Source: Bradyrhizobium sp. RD5-C2 (lineage in GTDB: Bacteria; Pseudomonadota; Alphaproteobacteria; Rhizobiales; Xanthobacteraceae). From it: 64,000 nucleotides of DNA. The stretch is taken from NCBI RefSeq assembly GCF_019972155.1, contig NZ_BOVL01000056.1:1-64000 (forward strand), read 5' to 3'. The notes beneath the pieces are model-generated. The model had not been told where the DNA came from and ran no database searches. It saw nothing but the letters and a program-made list of their open reading frames with translations. The translations under genes were made by a program, and so were the position numbers. This document shows positions 16,660 through 25,480 of this stretch, one piece after another. Each line of letters starts with the position of its first letter. Position 1 is the stretch's first letter.

Positions 16660-17487
16660 CTACGCGCCTTTCGCGGCAGCAAACGCCTCGCGCACCTCCC
16701 TCACCGGCGCCATGTCGCGGACGAAGCTGAACGCGCCCTGATCCTTCATCTCGCGGGCACAGCGCAGGAACGCGGCCAGCGCGTGCCGCTCCATCGCGCC
16801 GCCGACGCTGATGCGCTTGACGCCGGCGGCGGTCAGTTGCTCGACCGTCAGGGTCGGGTCGGCGAAGCCCATCACGAGGTTGAACGGCTTCTTGACCGAC
16901 GACACCACGGTCCTGATGGTGTCGATGTCGTAGAGGCCCGGCGAATACAGCACGTCGGCGCCGGCGGCCTCGAACGCCTGCAGCCGCCTGATCGTGTCGT
17001 CGAGATCCTTGCGACCCCAGAGGAAGTTCTCCGCGCGCGCCGTCAGCGTGAACGGGAAGGGCAGCGCCCGTGCCGCCTCGACGGCGGCCTGCACCCGCTC
17101 GACCGCCAGCGCGAAGTCGTAGATCGGACGCTCGCGATCGCCGGTCGAATCCTCGATCGAGCCGCCCACTGCGCCGGCTTCGGCGGCGAACCGTATCGCC
17201 TCGGCCGCGAGCTTCGGCATGTCGGCGCCGCAATTCTCCAGATCGGCATTGACGGGCAGGTCGGTGGCATCAGCGATCGCCCGGCAGTTCTCGATGATCT
17301 CGTCGAGGCCGACGGTTGCGCGGCCGAGTGTGTTGGCGAGCCCGAGGCTCGTGGTCGCAAGCGCCTCGAAGCCCATCGCCGCGAGCAGCTTCGCCGTGCC
17401 GGCATCCCATGGGTTCGGAATGATGAAGGCGCCGGGCCGCTGATGCAGCTCGCGAAAGCGTGCTGCCTTGTCTGCCTGGGTGCGCAT
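16660..17487 (-). CDS. Isocitrate lyase / PEP mutase family enzyme
   Basis: A 275-residue alpha/beta-barrel enzyme of the PEP mutase/isocitrate lyase superfamily. It begins with FIIPNPWDAGTAKLL, has DLENCGADMP and GGSIEDSTGD where Mg-binding acidic residues lie, and TARAENFLWG. Members of this short group include oxaloacetate decarboxylases and 2-methylisocitrate-lyase-like enzymes; the Cys motif KKCGH of true isocitrate lyases is absent. AGGAG precedes ATG 17487. A divergent LysR gene 115 bases away probably controls it. Confidence 0.85.
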   Translation of the reverse strand: MRTQADKAARFRELHQRPGAFIIPNPWDAGTAKLLAAMGFEALATTSLGLANTLGRATVGLDEIIENCRAIADATDLPVNADLENCGADMPKLAAEAIRFAAEAGAVGGSIEDSTGDRERPIYDFALAVERVQAAVEAARALPFPFTLTARAENFLWGRKDLDDTIRRLQAFEAAGADVLYSPGLYDIDTIRTVVSSVKKPFNLVMGFADPTLTVEQLTAAGVKRISVGGAMERHALAAFLRCAREMKDQGAFSFVRDMAPVREVREAFAAAKGA

Positions 17488-17602
17488 GTGAACTCCTGAG
17501 GGTTGAAAAAAGCGTCTGAAAGCAGCGATAGGGCGGTTTCGACCATCAGACAAATTTGCTATTTCTTTCGATGTCATCAGCTTTTTGCATGAGGCCTGGC
17601 GA

Positions 17603-18559
17603 ATGGACAGCGACGCGCTCAACACGTTCCTGGTGGTGCACCGGCGCGGCGGCGTCTCGAATGCCGCCAAGGCACTGCACCGCTCGCAGCCGGCGATCTC
17701 CCGCCGTATCGCGCTGCTCGAGCAGGAACTCGGCGTGCCACTGTTCGAGCGGGTCGCGGGCAAGACCAGATTGAGCGATGCGGGGCGGGTGATGGTGCCC
17801 TATGCCGAACGTGCGGTGGCGGCGGCGCAGGATGCGGAGAATGCGGTGCGCGCGCTGTTGCGCGACAATTCCGGTCCGGTGGCGCTGGCGGTGACCGGCA
17901 CGCTTGCGGGCGAGCGGCTCTCCAAGGTGCTGAAGCGCTTTGCCCGCCAGCATCCGGATGTCGCGCTGACATTGCGCACCGCGACCAGTGCCGAGGTCAG
18001 TGATCTGATCCGGCGCGGCGAGGCCACGATCGGGCTGCGCTACGACCGCGACCGCTCCGGCGAGCTCGATTGCGAGGTGCTGTTCGCCGAGCCGCTCGGT
18101 CTGGTCTGCGCGCCGGACCATCCGCTGGCGGGACGCCGTGTCGGCCGTCTCGCCGATCTCAGGGACGAGCGCTGGATCGCCTTTCCCGAGGTGCCGGGAC
18201 GGCGCGAAATCACCGCATCGCATGTGTTCGCATTGTTCCTGACGCACGGGCTCGGCGAGGTCGCTTGGACACCGGTCGACAGCCTGACGGCACAGAAGCG
18301 GCTGGTTGAGGCCGGGCTCGGGATCGCGCTGCTGTCGCACAGCAACGCAGCGGAGGAGCTGCGCGCCGGGTCGATCGCGACGATCCGCGTCGGCAATCTC
18401 ACCGCAAGTCACGAGGTTGTCGCGGTGACGCGGCATGGCGGCTTCCTCAGCGCCGCGTCGCGCCGCTTGCTCGACATCATCCGCACTGATTTCAGCAAGG
18501 TGGAATCGGCCGCGCCGGCCGCGAAGCCGCCCCGTCCGTCGCGACAACGTCACCGTTAA
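17603..18559 (+). CDS. LysR-family regulator
   Basis: A 318-residue LysR-type regulator. The winged helix-turn-helix occupies about residues 3-62 (TFLVVHRRGGVSNAAKAL, SQPAISRRIALLE) and the effector domain runs from about 90 to 295. A Pro/Arg-rich tail of about 20 residues ends the protein. ATG 17603 gives the normal N-terminus; a TTG six codons upstream is possible. It is divergent from the PEP-mutase-family gene and probably regulates it. Confidence 0.88.
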   Translation: MDSDALNTFLVVHRRGGVSNAAKALHRSQPAISRRIALLEQELGVPLFERVAGKTRLSDAGRVMVPYAERAVAAAQDAENAVRALLRDNSGPVALAVTGTLAGERLSKVLKRFARQHPDVALTLRTATSAEVSDLIRRGEATIGLRYDRDRSGELDCEVLFAEPLGLVCAPDHPLAGRRVGRLADLRDERWIAFPEVPGRREITASHVFALFLTHGLGEVAWTPVDSLTAQKRLVEAGLGIALLSHSNAAEELRAGSIATIRVGNLTASHEVVAVTRHGGFLSAASRRLLDIIRTDFSKVESAAPAAKPPRPSRQRHR

Positions 18560-18662
18560 CGGGTGATGAAGTGGCATCGGGGTTTTTGCCCGCCGCGGTT
18601 TGTCTTGTTGCAACCGGAGGTGGTTAGAAACGCGTCACGTTCCCTCGGTGCAAGGATCCGCC

Positions 18663-19055
18663 ATGACGTCGATGACACGCCTGTCCGCAACGGCCATCAG
18701 CCTGCTGCTCCTGACGGCTCCTGCTTTCCCTCAAACTCCGGCCGGGCGCATCACCCTGATCGAGCAAGCCGCTCCGATCCGCCAGGAAGGGATGGTCCGC
18801 GTTCAGAGTAACGTCAACCTGTTCCTGCCGGGGCCGAGCGGTGACGGCGAGGAGGCACAGAAGCTGCGCGACCGCGCTCGCCGCACCGTTTACGAAATGG
18901 CGGCGCACGAATGCGACCTGTTGCGCGAGGTGATCGCCAGGGATTGCCGGCTCGAATCGATCAATGTGAACATCAACGTCGCCCGGCAATACGGTCAGCA
19001 GCAGGAAGGTTTCAACGTGAACGGCTCGATGAGCATGCAGATCACGTTGAAATAG
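18663..19055 (+). CDS. Small exported protein of unknown function
   Basis: A 130-residue protein with a signal peptide (residues 1 to about 25, TAPAFPQTP). The mature part has two cysteines (HECDLLREVIARDCRLESIN) that may form a disulfide, and it ends in polar Gln/Asn-rich beta-type sequence (VNINVARQYGQQ, FNVNGSMSMQITLK). I do not recognise the family. AAGGA precedes ATG 18663. It lies after the LysR gene and is convergent with the zeta-like gene. Confidence 0.7.
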   Translation: MTSMTRLSATAISLLLLTAPAFPQTPAGRITLIEQAAPIRQEGMVRVQSNVNLFLPGPSGDGEEAQKLRDRARRTVYEMAAHECDLLREVIARDCRLESINVNINVARQYGQQQEGFNVNGSMSMQITLK

Positions 19056-19095
19056 GTATCGGGAATCGCCGTCGCGGGGACTTACGTCCCCGCCT

Positions 19096-19419
19096 TCAAG
19101 TTCCAGCCTTCACCTGAGCCGCAGCCACAGCCAGCAATTCGTCCATCTTGGCGCGAACGTCGCGCTCGGTCGTGGCCTGGCCCTTGGCGGTGAGGTCCTT
19201 CAGAACCTTGTGCAGGACGTCCTTGTCGCCGGCCTCCTCGAAATCGGCGGCCACCACTTCCTTGGCATAGGCGCCGGCCGCATCGCCCGTGATGCCGAGC
19301 TTCTCGGCCGCCCACAGGCCGAGCAACTTGTTCCGGCGCGCTTCGGCCTTGAACTTCAGCTCCTCGTCGAGGGCGAACTTCTTCTCGAAACCTTCCTCGC
19401 GCTTGTTGAATTCGTTCAT
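19096..19419 (-). CDS. DUF1476 protein, F1-ATPase zeta subunit-like
   Basis: A 107-residue all-helical protein of DUF1476. The stretch FNKREEGFEKKFALDEE, followed by KAEARRNKLLGLWAAEKLG and KEVVAADFEEAG, matches the alphaproteobacterial F1-ATPase inhibitor (zeta subunit of Paracoccus denitrificans), whose N-terminal helix blocks ATP hydrolysis. The N-terminus here keeps the basic/acidic pattern of that helix. Whether it inhibits ATPase in this organism is inference; in some rhizobia the zeta protein is a weak inhibitor. It stands alone, with a divergent purine operon 348 bases away. Confidence 0.88.
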   Translation of the reverse strand: MNEFNKREEGFEKKFALDEELKFKAEARRNKLLGLWAAEKLGITGDAAGAYAKEVVAADFEEAGDKDVLHKVLKDLTAKGQATTERDVRAKMDELLAVAAAQVKAGT

Positions 19420-19766
19420 GCCGAAGTTCCATTTCCCTGCTGAATGGCGGGCCGATGCTCGTTGCGGCAGCCCCGATGCCTGCCTAGATAAGTGGGAGGA
19501 ATCGGCAAGACAACGAGCCGTTAAGCCGCAGGCAAACAGGCGGAATCGGGCCTTTTTGATAGGGCGGTATAAGTGCCCTGCATGGGGCACTATCGATTGT
19601 GCTGGAAGGGCCAATCGGATAGGTTGCCAACAGGCATGGTTCTTGTTCTGTTTCCAGTTGGATTGCCCAGGTTCCAGGCCTCCGCGGCAGCTCCGTCGTG
19701 GGTCGTAACCCCAAGTCATCCGGAGCACCCAAATCCATGGATTTCAACAAAACACGGTACATCCCA

Positions 19767-20534
19767 ATGAGCCGTCGACGCCGTATTTATGAAGGCAAGG
19801 CCAAGGTGCTTTACGAAGGCCCCGAGCCGGGAACCCTGATCCAGCACTTCAAGGACGACGCGACCGCGTTCAACGCCAAGAAACACCAGGTGATCGAGGG
19901 CAAGGGCGTCCTCAACAACCGGATTTCGGAGTACCTGTTTCAGCATCTCAACGACATCGGGGTGCCGACCCACTTCATCCGCCGCCTCAACATGCGCGAA
20001 CAGCTGATTCGCGAGGTCGAGATCGTGCCGCTCGAGGTGGTGGTGCGGAACGTCGCCGCCGGCTCGCTGTCGCAGCGGCTCGGGATCGAGGAGGGCACCC
20101 AACTGCCGCGCTCGATCATCGAGTTCTATTACAAGAACGACCAGCTCAACGACCCCATGGTGTCGGAAGAGCACATCACCGCGTTCGGCTGGGCCACGCC
20201 GCAGGAAATCGACGACATCATGGCGCTGGCGATCCGCGTCAACGACTTCCTGACCGGCCTCTTCCTCGGCATCGGCATCCGCCTCGTCGACTTCAAGATG
20301 GAGTGCGGGCGGCTGTTCGAGAACGAGATGATGCGGATCATCGTCGCCGACGAAATCTCGCCGGACTCCTGCCGTCTCTGGGACATCAAGTCGAACGAGA
20401 AGCTCGACAAGGACCGTTTCCGCCGGGATCTGGGTGGCTTGCTCGAGGCCTACACCGAGGTCGCGAAGCGGCTCGGCATTCTGATCGAAAACGAGCGGCC
20501 GGCCGGCAGTGGCCCGGTGCTGGTGAAGAGCTAA
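19767..20534 (+). CDS. purC: Phosphoribosylaminoimidazole-succinocarboxamide synthase
   Basis: A 255-residue SAICAR synthetase, the step joining CAIR and aspartate with ATP in purine synthesis. It shows [12 protein letters not shown] (nucleotide loop), [16 protein letters not shown] and the [21 protein letters not shown] segments that are PROSITE-type signatures for the family. ATG 19767 ([10 protein letters not shown]) gives the usual length; an in-frame ATG ten codons upstream is possible. It heads a plus-strand set purC-purS-exported protein-purQ. Confidence 0.97.
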   Translation: MSRRRRIYEGKAKVLYEGPEPGTLIQHFKDDATAFNAKKHQVIEGKGVLNNRISEYLFQHLNDIGVPTHFIRRLNMREQLIREVEIVPLEVVVRNVAAGSLSQRLGIEEGTQLPRSIIEFYYKNDQLNDPMVSEEHITAFGWATPQEIDDIMALAIRVNDFLTGLFLGIGIRLVDFKMECGRLFENEMMRIIVADEISPDSCRLWDIKSNEKLDKDRFRRDLGGLLEAYTEVAKRLGILIENERPAGSGPVLVKS

Positions 20535-20549
20535 GCTTAAGGGGCGACC

Positions 20550-20792
20550 GTGAAGGCACGTGTAACTGTGACATTGAAGTCGGGCATCCTCGATCCGCAA
20601 GGCAAGGCGATCGAGGGCGCGCTGAAATCGCTCGGCGTCGACGGCGTCGCCAGCGTTCGCCAGGGCAAGGTGTTCGACATCGAGCTCGCCGCGACCGACA
20701 AGGCCAAGGCGGAGGCGGCGCTGAAGGCCGCCGCCGACAAGCTGCTGGCCAATACCGTGATCGAGAATTACCGGGTCGAGGTTCTGAGCTAG
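20550..20792 (+). CDS. purS: FGAM synthase subunit PurS
   Basis: An 80-residue PurS, the small dimeric subunit that bridges PurL and PurQ in formylglycinamidine synthase. The sequence VTVTLKSGILDPQGKAIEGALKSLG and the C-terminal NTVIENYRVEV are typical. The start is GTG 20550, with GGGG upstream. It begins 15 bases after the purC stop. Confidence 0.96.
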   Translation: MKARVTVTLKSGILDPQGKAIEGALKSLGVDGVASVRQGKVFDIELAATDKAKAEAALKAAADKLLANTVIENYRVEVLS

Positions 20793-20804
20793 CGAGCGAG
20801 CCAA

Positions 20805-21386
20805 ATGATGACAGCCGCTCCCACCTCTGCTCGCAGAGACCAAATCTTCGTCCGAGCGCTCGTGGTCGGCTTGCTGACGGTAGCCGGAATCGGCGGGGCT
20901 TCGGCTCAACCGGCGCCGGCAGCGCCTGCCGCGACGACGCAGGCGCCACCATTCACGGTCAGCGGATGGAGCTACGAGCGCCGCGGCTCCGATGTGCATA
21001 TGTTCCGCTGCGCGCAATCGGCCTGCGGCGCAGGCTCCAAGGTGAGCTACCGGTATTATACCGGCGGAAAACAGATGACGCTCGACCAGTTCCGCGAGGG
21101 GCAGGAGCAGATCATCAAGGCGCTGGAGCAGCGGACGCCGGGGCAGCGCATTACGCTGCTCGGCGTTGATGGCGACAAGGGCACCGCGGGGCCGCGCATG
21201 TTCAAGGCACGGCGCCTGACCGTGGCAGCCAACGGCGCAAGCGAGTATCAGGTCAGCGGCTTGCTGCTTGCCGGACAAGGCTCTGCCAGCCTGATCAGCT
21301 CGGCGCGTGACGAAAAGGCCAGCAACGACAATTACGCGAAGTTTGCCGCCGCAGTTAAGCTCGTGCTGGCACCCAAAACCAGGTGA
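20805..21386 (+). CDS. Exported protein of unknown function between purS and purQ
   Basis: A 193-residue protein with a signal peptide (to about residue 35, GGASAQ) and a Pro/Ala-rich linker. The mature domain has [39 protein letters not shown], with two cysteines five residues apart that may pair in the periplasm. Not recognised as a named family. It begins 12 bases after purS and ends 4 bases before purQ, so it should be co-transcribed with purine genes although its location is extracytoplasmic. Confidence 0.8.
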   Translation: MMTAAPTSARRDQIFVRALVVGLLTVAGIGGASAQPAPAAPAATTQAPPFTVSGWSYERRGSDVHMFRCAQSACGAGSKVSYRYYTGGKQMTLDQFREGQEQIIKALEQRTPGQRITLLGVDGDKGTAGPRMFKARRLTVAANGASEYQVSGLLLAGQGSASLISSARDEKASNDNYAKFAAAVKLVLAPKTR

Positions 21387-21390
21387 TGCA

Positions 21391-22092
21391 ATGAAATCAG
21401 CCGTCCTCGTCTTCCCCGGCATCAACCGCGAGCGCGACATGGCGCGCGCGCTCAAGCTTGCATCCGGCAATGAGACCGCGATGGTGTGGCACGCCGAGAC
21501 CGCGCTGCCCAAGGGCACCGACCTCGTGGTGGTGCCCGGCGGCTTCTCCTATGGCGACTATCTGCGCTGCGGCGCGATCGCGGCCCGCGCGCCCGTGATG
21601 GACGCGGTGCGTGACTTCGCCGCCAAGGGCGGGCTGGTCCTCGGCGTCTGCAACGGCTTTCAGATTCTCTGCGAGTCCGGGCTGTTGCCGGGCGTGCTGA
21701 TGCGCAATGCCGGGCTGAAATTCGTCTGCCGCGACGTGCATATGCGCATCGAACGCTCCGACACGCCGTTCACCCGCGGCTACAATGCCGGCCAGGTGAT
21801 CCGCGTGCCGGTCGCGCATGGCGAGGGCAATTACGAGGCGGACGAGGAGACGCTGAAGCGGCTCGAGGGCGACGGGCGGGTGCTGTACCGCTACTGCTCG
21901 GCCGAGGGCGAGGTCGATGAGGCTTCCAACTTCAACGGCGCCGCGCATTCGATCGCCGGCATCGTCAACGAGCGCGGCAACGTGCTCGGCATGATGCCGC
22001 ATCCGGAAAACCACGTCGAAGAGATCATGGGCTGCACCGACGGCCGCGGCCTTTTCGCGGGTCTGGTCCAGCATCACGAAAAGGCGGCCTAA
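21391..22092 (+). CDS. purQ: FGAM synthase glutaminase subunit PurQ
   Basis: A 233-residue class I glutamine amidotransferase that supplies ammonia to PurL. The nucleophile is Cys87 in GVCNGFQIL, and the C-terminal catalytic His is in [10 protein letters not shown] with the paired Glu nearby. ATG 21391 lies four bases after the previous stop. Works with PurS (20550) and PurL (28667), the latter separated here by about 6.6 kb. Confidence 0.97.
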   Translation: MKSAVLVFPGINRERDMARALKLASGNETAMVWHAETALPKGTDLVVVPGGFSYGDYLRCGAIAARAPVMDAVRDFAAKGGLVLGVCNGFQILCESGLLPGVLMRNAGLKFVCRDVHMRIERSDTPFTRGYNAGQVIRVPVAHGEGNYEADEETLKRLEGDGRVLYRYCSAEGEVDEASNFNGAAHSIAGIVNERGNVLGMMPHPENHVEEIMGCTDGRGLFAGLVQHHEKAA

Positions 22093-22097
22093 CCGTC

Positions 22098-23066
22098 ATG
22101 TTTGGAAGGTGCCTTGCCGCAGCGGCGGCTGCATTGCTGCTGCTTGCGACGGCCGCGCACGCCCAGGATACCTCGAAGCTGGACTTCCCGAAGCGTCCGA
22201 TCACGATGATCGTACCGTTCACGGCCGGCGGCACCTCGGATGTGATTGCCCGCGCGGTGGCCGACCAGATGGGTACGGCGCTCGGCCAGACCATCATCAT
22301 CGAGAATGTCGGCGGTGCCGGTGGCTCGACTGCGTTGACCCGCGCCGCACGCGCCGAGCCGGACGGCTACACGATTGCGATCGGCAACGCCGGCACCAAT
22401 GCGGCGACCTACACGATCTATCCGAAGCTGTCGTTCACGCCGGATTCCTTCGCGCCGATCGCCGTGGTTGCGAAGACCTTCGGCATCGTCGCGCTGCGCA
22501 AGGATTTTCCGGCCAAGGACCTCAAGGAATTCATCGACTACGCCAAGAAGAATCCGGGCAAGGTCAATCTCGGCCATGCCGGCGTCGGCTCCTCGAATTA
22601 TTTGATCTGCAAGAGCTTCGTGCATGCCGCCGGGATCGACGTGCAGCTCGTCGGCTATCGCGGCGCCGCGCTCGCGCTGACGGACGCGATCGGCAGCCAG
22701 ATCGACGGCGTCTGCGATGCGGCCGCTTCGGTGTCGCAGGCGATCGACGACAAACTGGTGAAGGCGGTCGTGGTCGGCTCGACCGTGCGGCTCGCCTCGC
22801 TGCCGGACTTGCCGACCGGCCTGGCCGAGTTCGAGGCGCAGGGCTGGAACGGCCTGTTCGCACCGAAGGGCACCCCGCCTGACATCATCGCCAAGCTCAA
22901 TGCCGCCGCGCGCACCGCGGTCGCGAGCGAGGCGGTGAAGAAGCGCTTTGTCGAGTTGTCGACGGTAGCGCCCGACGCCGATGAACTCACACCCGAAGTG
23001 CTGCAGCAACTCGTGACCCGCGACGTCGCGAAATACCGCGCGTTGCTGGCGGACGACAAGAAGTAG
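22098..23066 (+). CDS. Bug/TctC-family tricarboxylate-type binding protein
   Basis: A 322-residue periplasmic binding protein of the tripartite tricarboxylate transporter (Bug) family. A signal peptide (to about residue 22, AHAQD) precedes FPKRPITMIVPFTAGGTSDVIARAVADQM and the GGAGGSTALTRAARAEPDGYT segment, both diagnostic. No TctA/TctB membrane genes are nearby, which is common for this family. It starts five bases after purQ, so transcription probably runs through from the purine genes. Ligand unknown. Confidence 0.9.
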   Translation: MFGRCLAAAAAALLLLATAAHAQDTSKLDFPKRPITMIVPFTAGGTSDVIARAVADQMGTALGQTIIIENVGGAGGSTALTRAARAEPDGYTIAIGNAGTNAATYTIYPKLSFTPDSFAPIAVVAKTFGIVALRKDFPAKDLKEFIDYAKKNPGKVNLGHAGVGSSNYLICKSFVHAAGIDVQLVGYRGAALALTDAIGSQIDGVCDAAASVSQAIDDKLVKAVVVGSTVRLASLPDLPTGLAEFEAQGWNGLFAPKGTPPDIIAKLNAAARTAVASEAVKKRFVELSTVAPDADELTPEVLQQLVTRDVAKYRALLADDKK

Positions 23067-23075
23067 CCGGAACGG

Positions 23076-24056
23076 CTATCCGCGCAACCTGCCTAGCCAC
23101 CGCTTCACGGCTTCGCCCGGGATTGTCATCGCGGCGACGCCGGCCATGACCAGCAGCAGGCCGAGCGCGAGGTTCGACGGCACGGATTCCCCGAGCAGGA
23201 TCACCGATAGCGCGACGCCAATCGGAATCCGCAAGTAACCTTGCGCATTTGTCGTGAGCGTGCCGAGCCGCGTCAGGCACATGTAGAACAGCATCAGACC
23301 GAACGCGCTCGAGAAGATGCCCATCACGACGGTGGCGACCAGCGCCTGCGGCGTCGGGTGCAGCGTCCAGGGGTGGTCGACGATCAGGGCGGCCGGCAGC
23401 AGCACGGTGCCGCCGAACAGCAGCGAGCCGGTCGCCACCACCATGGGGTCATAGTCGGAGAGGCGAAGCCCGAAGATCGTGGCGCAGGCGAACGAGACGG
23501 TGGCGAGCAGGATCGCGATCTCGGCGACAATCTCCTTGCCGAAGCCGGAGAGCGCGTCGAGGCCGATGATCGCGACGGTGCCGGCGAGGCCGAGGATCGC
23601 GCCGACGAACTTGAGCGGCGAGGCGGGCTCGTGCCGCGTGATCGCCCAGGTGATCAGGAAGGCGAAGATCGGCGTCGTCGAGGCCAGCACCACGGTATTG
23701 GACGCCGGCACATAGAGCTGGGCCCAGGTGATCACCAGGAACGGAATGGTCGAGTTGATGGTCTGCTGGAAGGCGAACAGCTTCCAGGCCTTGATGTCGG
23801 TTGGGATGCGGATGCCGCGGATCCGCAGCACCACGAGCAGGAAGGCTGCGGCGACCAAAGAGCGTGCCGAGATGAAGGTGACCGGCGGGATCGAGCCGAG
23901 CCCGATCTTGGTCAGCGGATAGGTCGAGCTCCAGCAGCAGGCCAGCGCCAGCAGCAGTGCATAGTCGCGCCAGCCGCGCGCACCGGGCGCGGTGGTCGAA
24001 GTCGGCGTGATCGCGGGAGCCGTCACGCCGCCCGTCTTCGCGCCTTGTTTCAGCAT
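23076..24056 (-). CDS. DMT-superfamily (EamA) exporter
   Basis: A 326-residue inner-membrane protein with about ten membrane segments in two EamA repeats, beginning at ALLLALACCWSSTYPLTKIG and with the second repeat at ILLATVSFACATIFGLRLS. Members export amino acids or metabolites. The start at 24056 is an ATG contained in repeat A; an upstream ATG in the same repeat would extend the protein by repeat-coded residues and is less likely. Convergent with the Bug-protein gene, nine bases apart. Confidence 0.85.
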   Translation of the reverse strand: MLKQGAKTGGVTAPAITPTSTTAPGARGWRDYALLLALACCWSSTYPLTKIGLGSIPPVTFISARSLVAAAFLLVVLRIRGIRIPTDIKAWKLFAFQQTINSTIPFLVITWAQLYVPASNTVVLASTTPIFAFLITWAITRHEPASPLKFVGAILGLAGTVAIIGLDALSGFGKEIVAEIAILLATVSFACATIFGLRLSDYDPMVVATGSLLFGGTVLLPAALIVDHPWTLHPTPQALVATVVMGIFSSAFGLMLFYMCLTRLGTLTTNAQGYLRIPIGVALSVILLGESVPSNLALGLLLVMAGVAAMTIPGEAVKRWLGRLRG

Positions 24057-24100
24057 GATCTTTTCGGAAAACCGCTTCGCACTTTTCCGGATCATGCTCT
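24052..24100. repeat. Palindromic repeat family A, copy 2
   Basis: Inverted arms AGCATGATC (24052-24060) and GATCATGCT (24090-24098), with the internal GGAAAA/TTTTCC blocks of copy 1. The ATG of its left arm, read on the minus strand, is the likely start codon of the DMT exporter. Confidence 0.85.
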
Positions 24101-24212
24101 GGCTGTGCTCTTCGGCACCTTGGTTTGGCTCCCCGCGCACTGCCGCGCATCAAAACTGATACTTCGGGAGCGTATCCGATGCCAGCGCAAGTTTGACGGC
24201 GCTTCGTGCCGT

Positions 24213-24587
24213 TCAATCCCGCGAGACGGTATTCGGAATGACCGGCTCGGCATCCGCGGAGCTGGACTGTGCTCCGGCATCCGACGTCGTTTCCCACCAT
24301 TCACCCAGCGCGTCGATCAGCGGCACCAGCCGATGGCCGGCCGGCGTGAGCTGGTATTCGACGCGCAGCGGATAGCCTTCGAATTCGGTGCGCTCGACGA
24401 TGCCGGCGTCCTCGAGCTTGCGCAGCTCCAGGGTCAGCATCTTGTGCGAGATGGTCGGGTTGTCGCGGCGCAGGTCGCTGAAGCGTTTGGTGCCCTGCTT
24501 CAGATAATAGATCAGCAGCGTCGGCCAGCGGCCGCTCAGGATCCGCATCACTTCCTCGATCGGGCAGCGGGAGACGAGAGATTTCAT
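24213..24587 (-). CDS. HxlR-family regulator
   Basis: A 124-residue MarR-like winged helix regulator of the HxlR family. Cys8 in CPIEEVMRILSGRW is the conserved thiol that senses electrophiles or aldehydes in several members; the recognition region is RFSDLRRDNPTISHKMLTLELRKLE and the wing RTEFEGYPLRVEYQLT. It is divergent from the glutathione-S-transferase-like gene, 107 bases apart, and probably controls it. Confidence 0.9.
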   Translation of the reverse strand: MKSLVSRCPIEEVMRILSGRWPTLLIYYLKQGTKRFSDLRRDNPTISHKMLTLELRKLEDAGIVERTEFEGYPLRVEYQLTPAGHRLVPLIDALGEWWETTSDAGAQSSSADAEPVIPNTVSRD

Positions 24588-24694
24588 GGCGGCTCGTGGT
24601 TACAAAAAGGTGCGTAATTTACTTCACGGTTGTGGCGAATAGGGTCCGGCTCCGCTGCGCAGCGTGATCGTCTGACATCACCGGAGACCACGTC

Positions 24695-25408
24695 ATGGAA
24701 CCTATCCTCATCTATGGCTTCCCGCTCGGAAGCTCCATGGGGCTCGTTGCAGCTCTCGAATGGCTGCGCAAGCCCTATCGCCTTTGCCGCGTCGACATGC
24801 TCGGCGAGATGCGCGATCCCTCCTATGCGCGGATCAATCCGCGGCATGAAACGCCGGCCTTCGTCACGGATCACGGCAAGGTGCTTACCGAGAACATGGC
24901 GATCGCAGGTTGGCTCGCGGCACGCGATACCGAGCGTCGCATCAGCTTCGACCCGTTGTCGCCGGAGGACGACCGGATGCATCAGCTGATGGCCTTCGTG
25001 AATACCGGCTTCACCGCGGCGTTCAGTCCGCTGTGGGCGGCGCTGGAGATGCAAACGCCGAATCCCGCGATGCAGTCCGCGCTGCGGCAGTGGGGGCAGG
25101 GCAATGTCGTGCAGCGCCACGACCGGCTCGAGCAACTGATCGGCGATGGGCCGTTCCTGCTCGGCGACCATCCGACATTGGCGGATGGGCTGCTGATCGG
25201 TGTTGCGCGCTGGCTCGATTTCCACGCCGTCGCCGACCGCAGTCGCTGGCCGAAGCTGGCCGCAATTCGCGCGCGACTGGAGGCCGATCCGGCCGTGATC
25301 TACGCGACGGCGCTGGAGAGCGGCGAGAGCAGCCCGGGATCCGGCGCTTGCGCCGGTCACGTTTCGCTTGCCGAGGTAATCGAGCGGTTCGGCACGCCGC
25401 GCGCGTGA
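24695..25408 (+). CDS. Glutathione S-transferase-family protein
   Basis: A 237-residue GST fold protein: an N-terminal thioredoxin-like domain (LIYGFPLGSSMGLVAALEWLRKPYRL, HETPAFVTDHGKVLTENMAI, with the cis-Pro of ETPAF) and a C-terminal helical domain with GPFLLGDHPTLADGLLIGVARWL. Expected role is conjugation or reduction of electrophiles with glutathione. The Ser-rich N-terminal loop (GSSMG) is where the activating residue would lie. Divergent HxlR gene suggests induction by a reactive compound. Confidence 0.85.
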   Translation: MEPILIYGFPLGSSMGLVAALEWLRKPYRLCRVDMLGEMRDPSYARINPRHETPAFVTDHGKVLTENMAIAGWLAARDTERRISFDPLSPEDDRMHQLMAFVNTGFTAAFSPLWAALEMQTPNPAMQSALRQWGQGNVVQRHDRLEQLIGDGPFLLGDHPTLADGLLIGVARWLDFHAVADRSRWPKLAAIRARLEADPAVIYATALESGESSPGSGACAGHVSLAEVIERFGTPRA

Positions 25409-25480
25409 CGATTCCCGTTGTGATTGGCGAGGCGGTGGACGCCGGTCTGACGTCCACCGCAATAAATTTGCGCGAGTATC

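Noticed and set aside
19716-21518. Minus-strand open frame (600 codons) opposite purC and purS
   Set aside because: Shadow of highly conserved purine genes; no ribosome site and no recognisable domain.
23241-24617. Long plus-strand open frame (458 codons) opposite the DMT exporter and HxlR genes
   Set aside because: Antisense shadow in GC-rich DNA; the translation is dominated by Arg, Asp, Gly and Gln with no domain, while the other strand has clear families.
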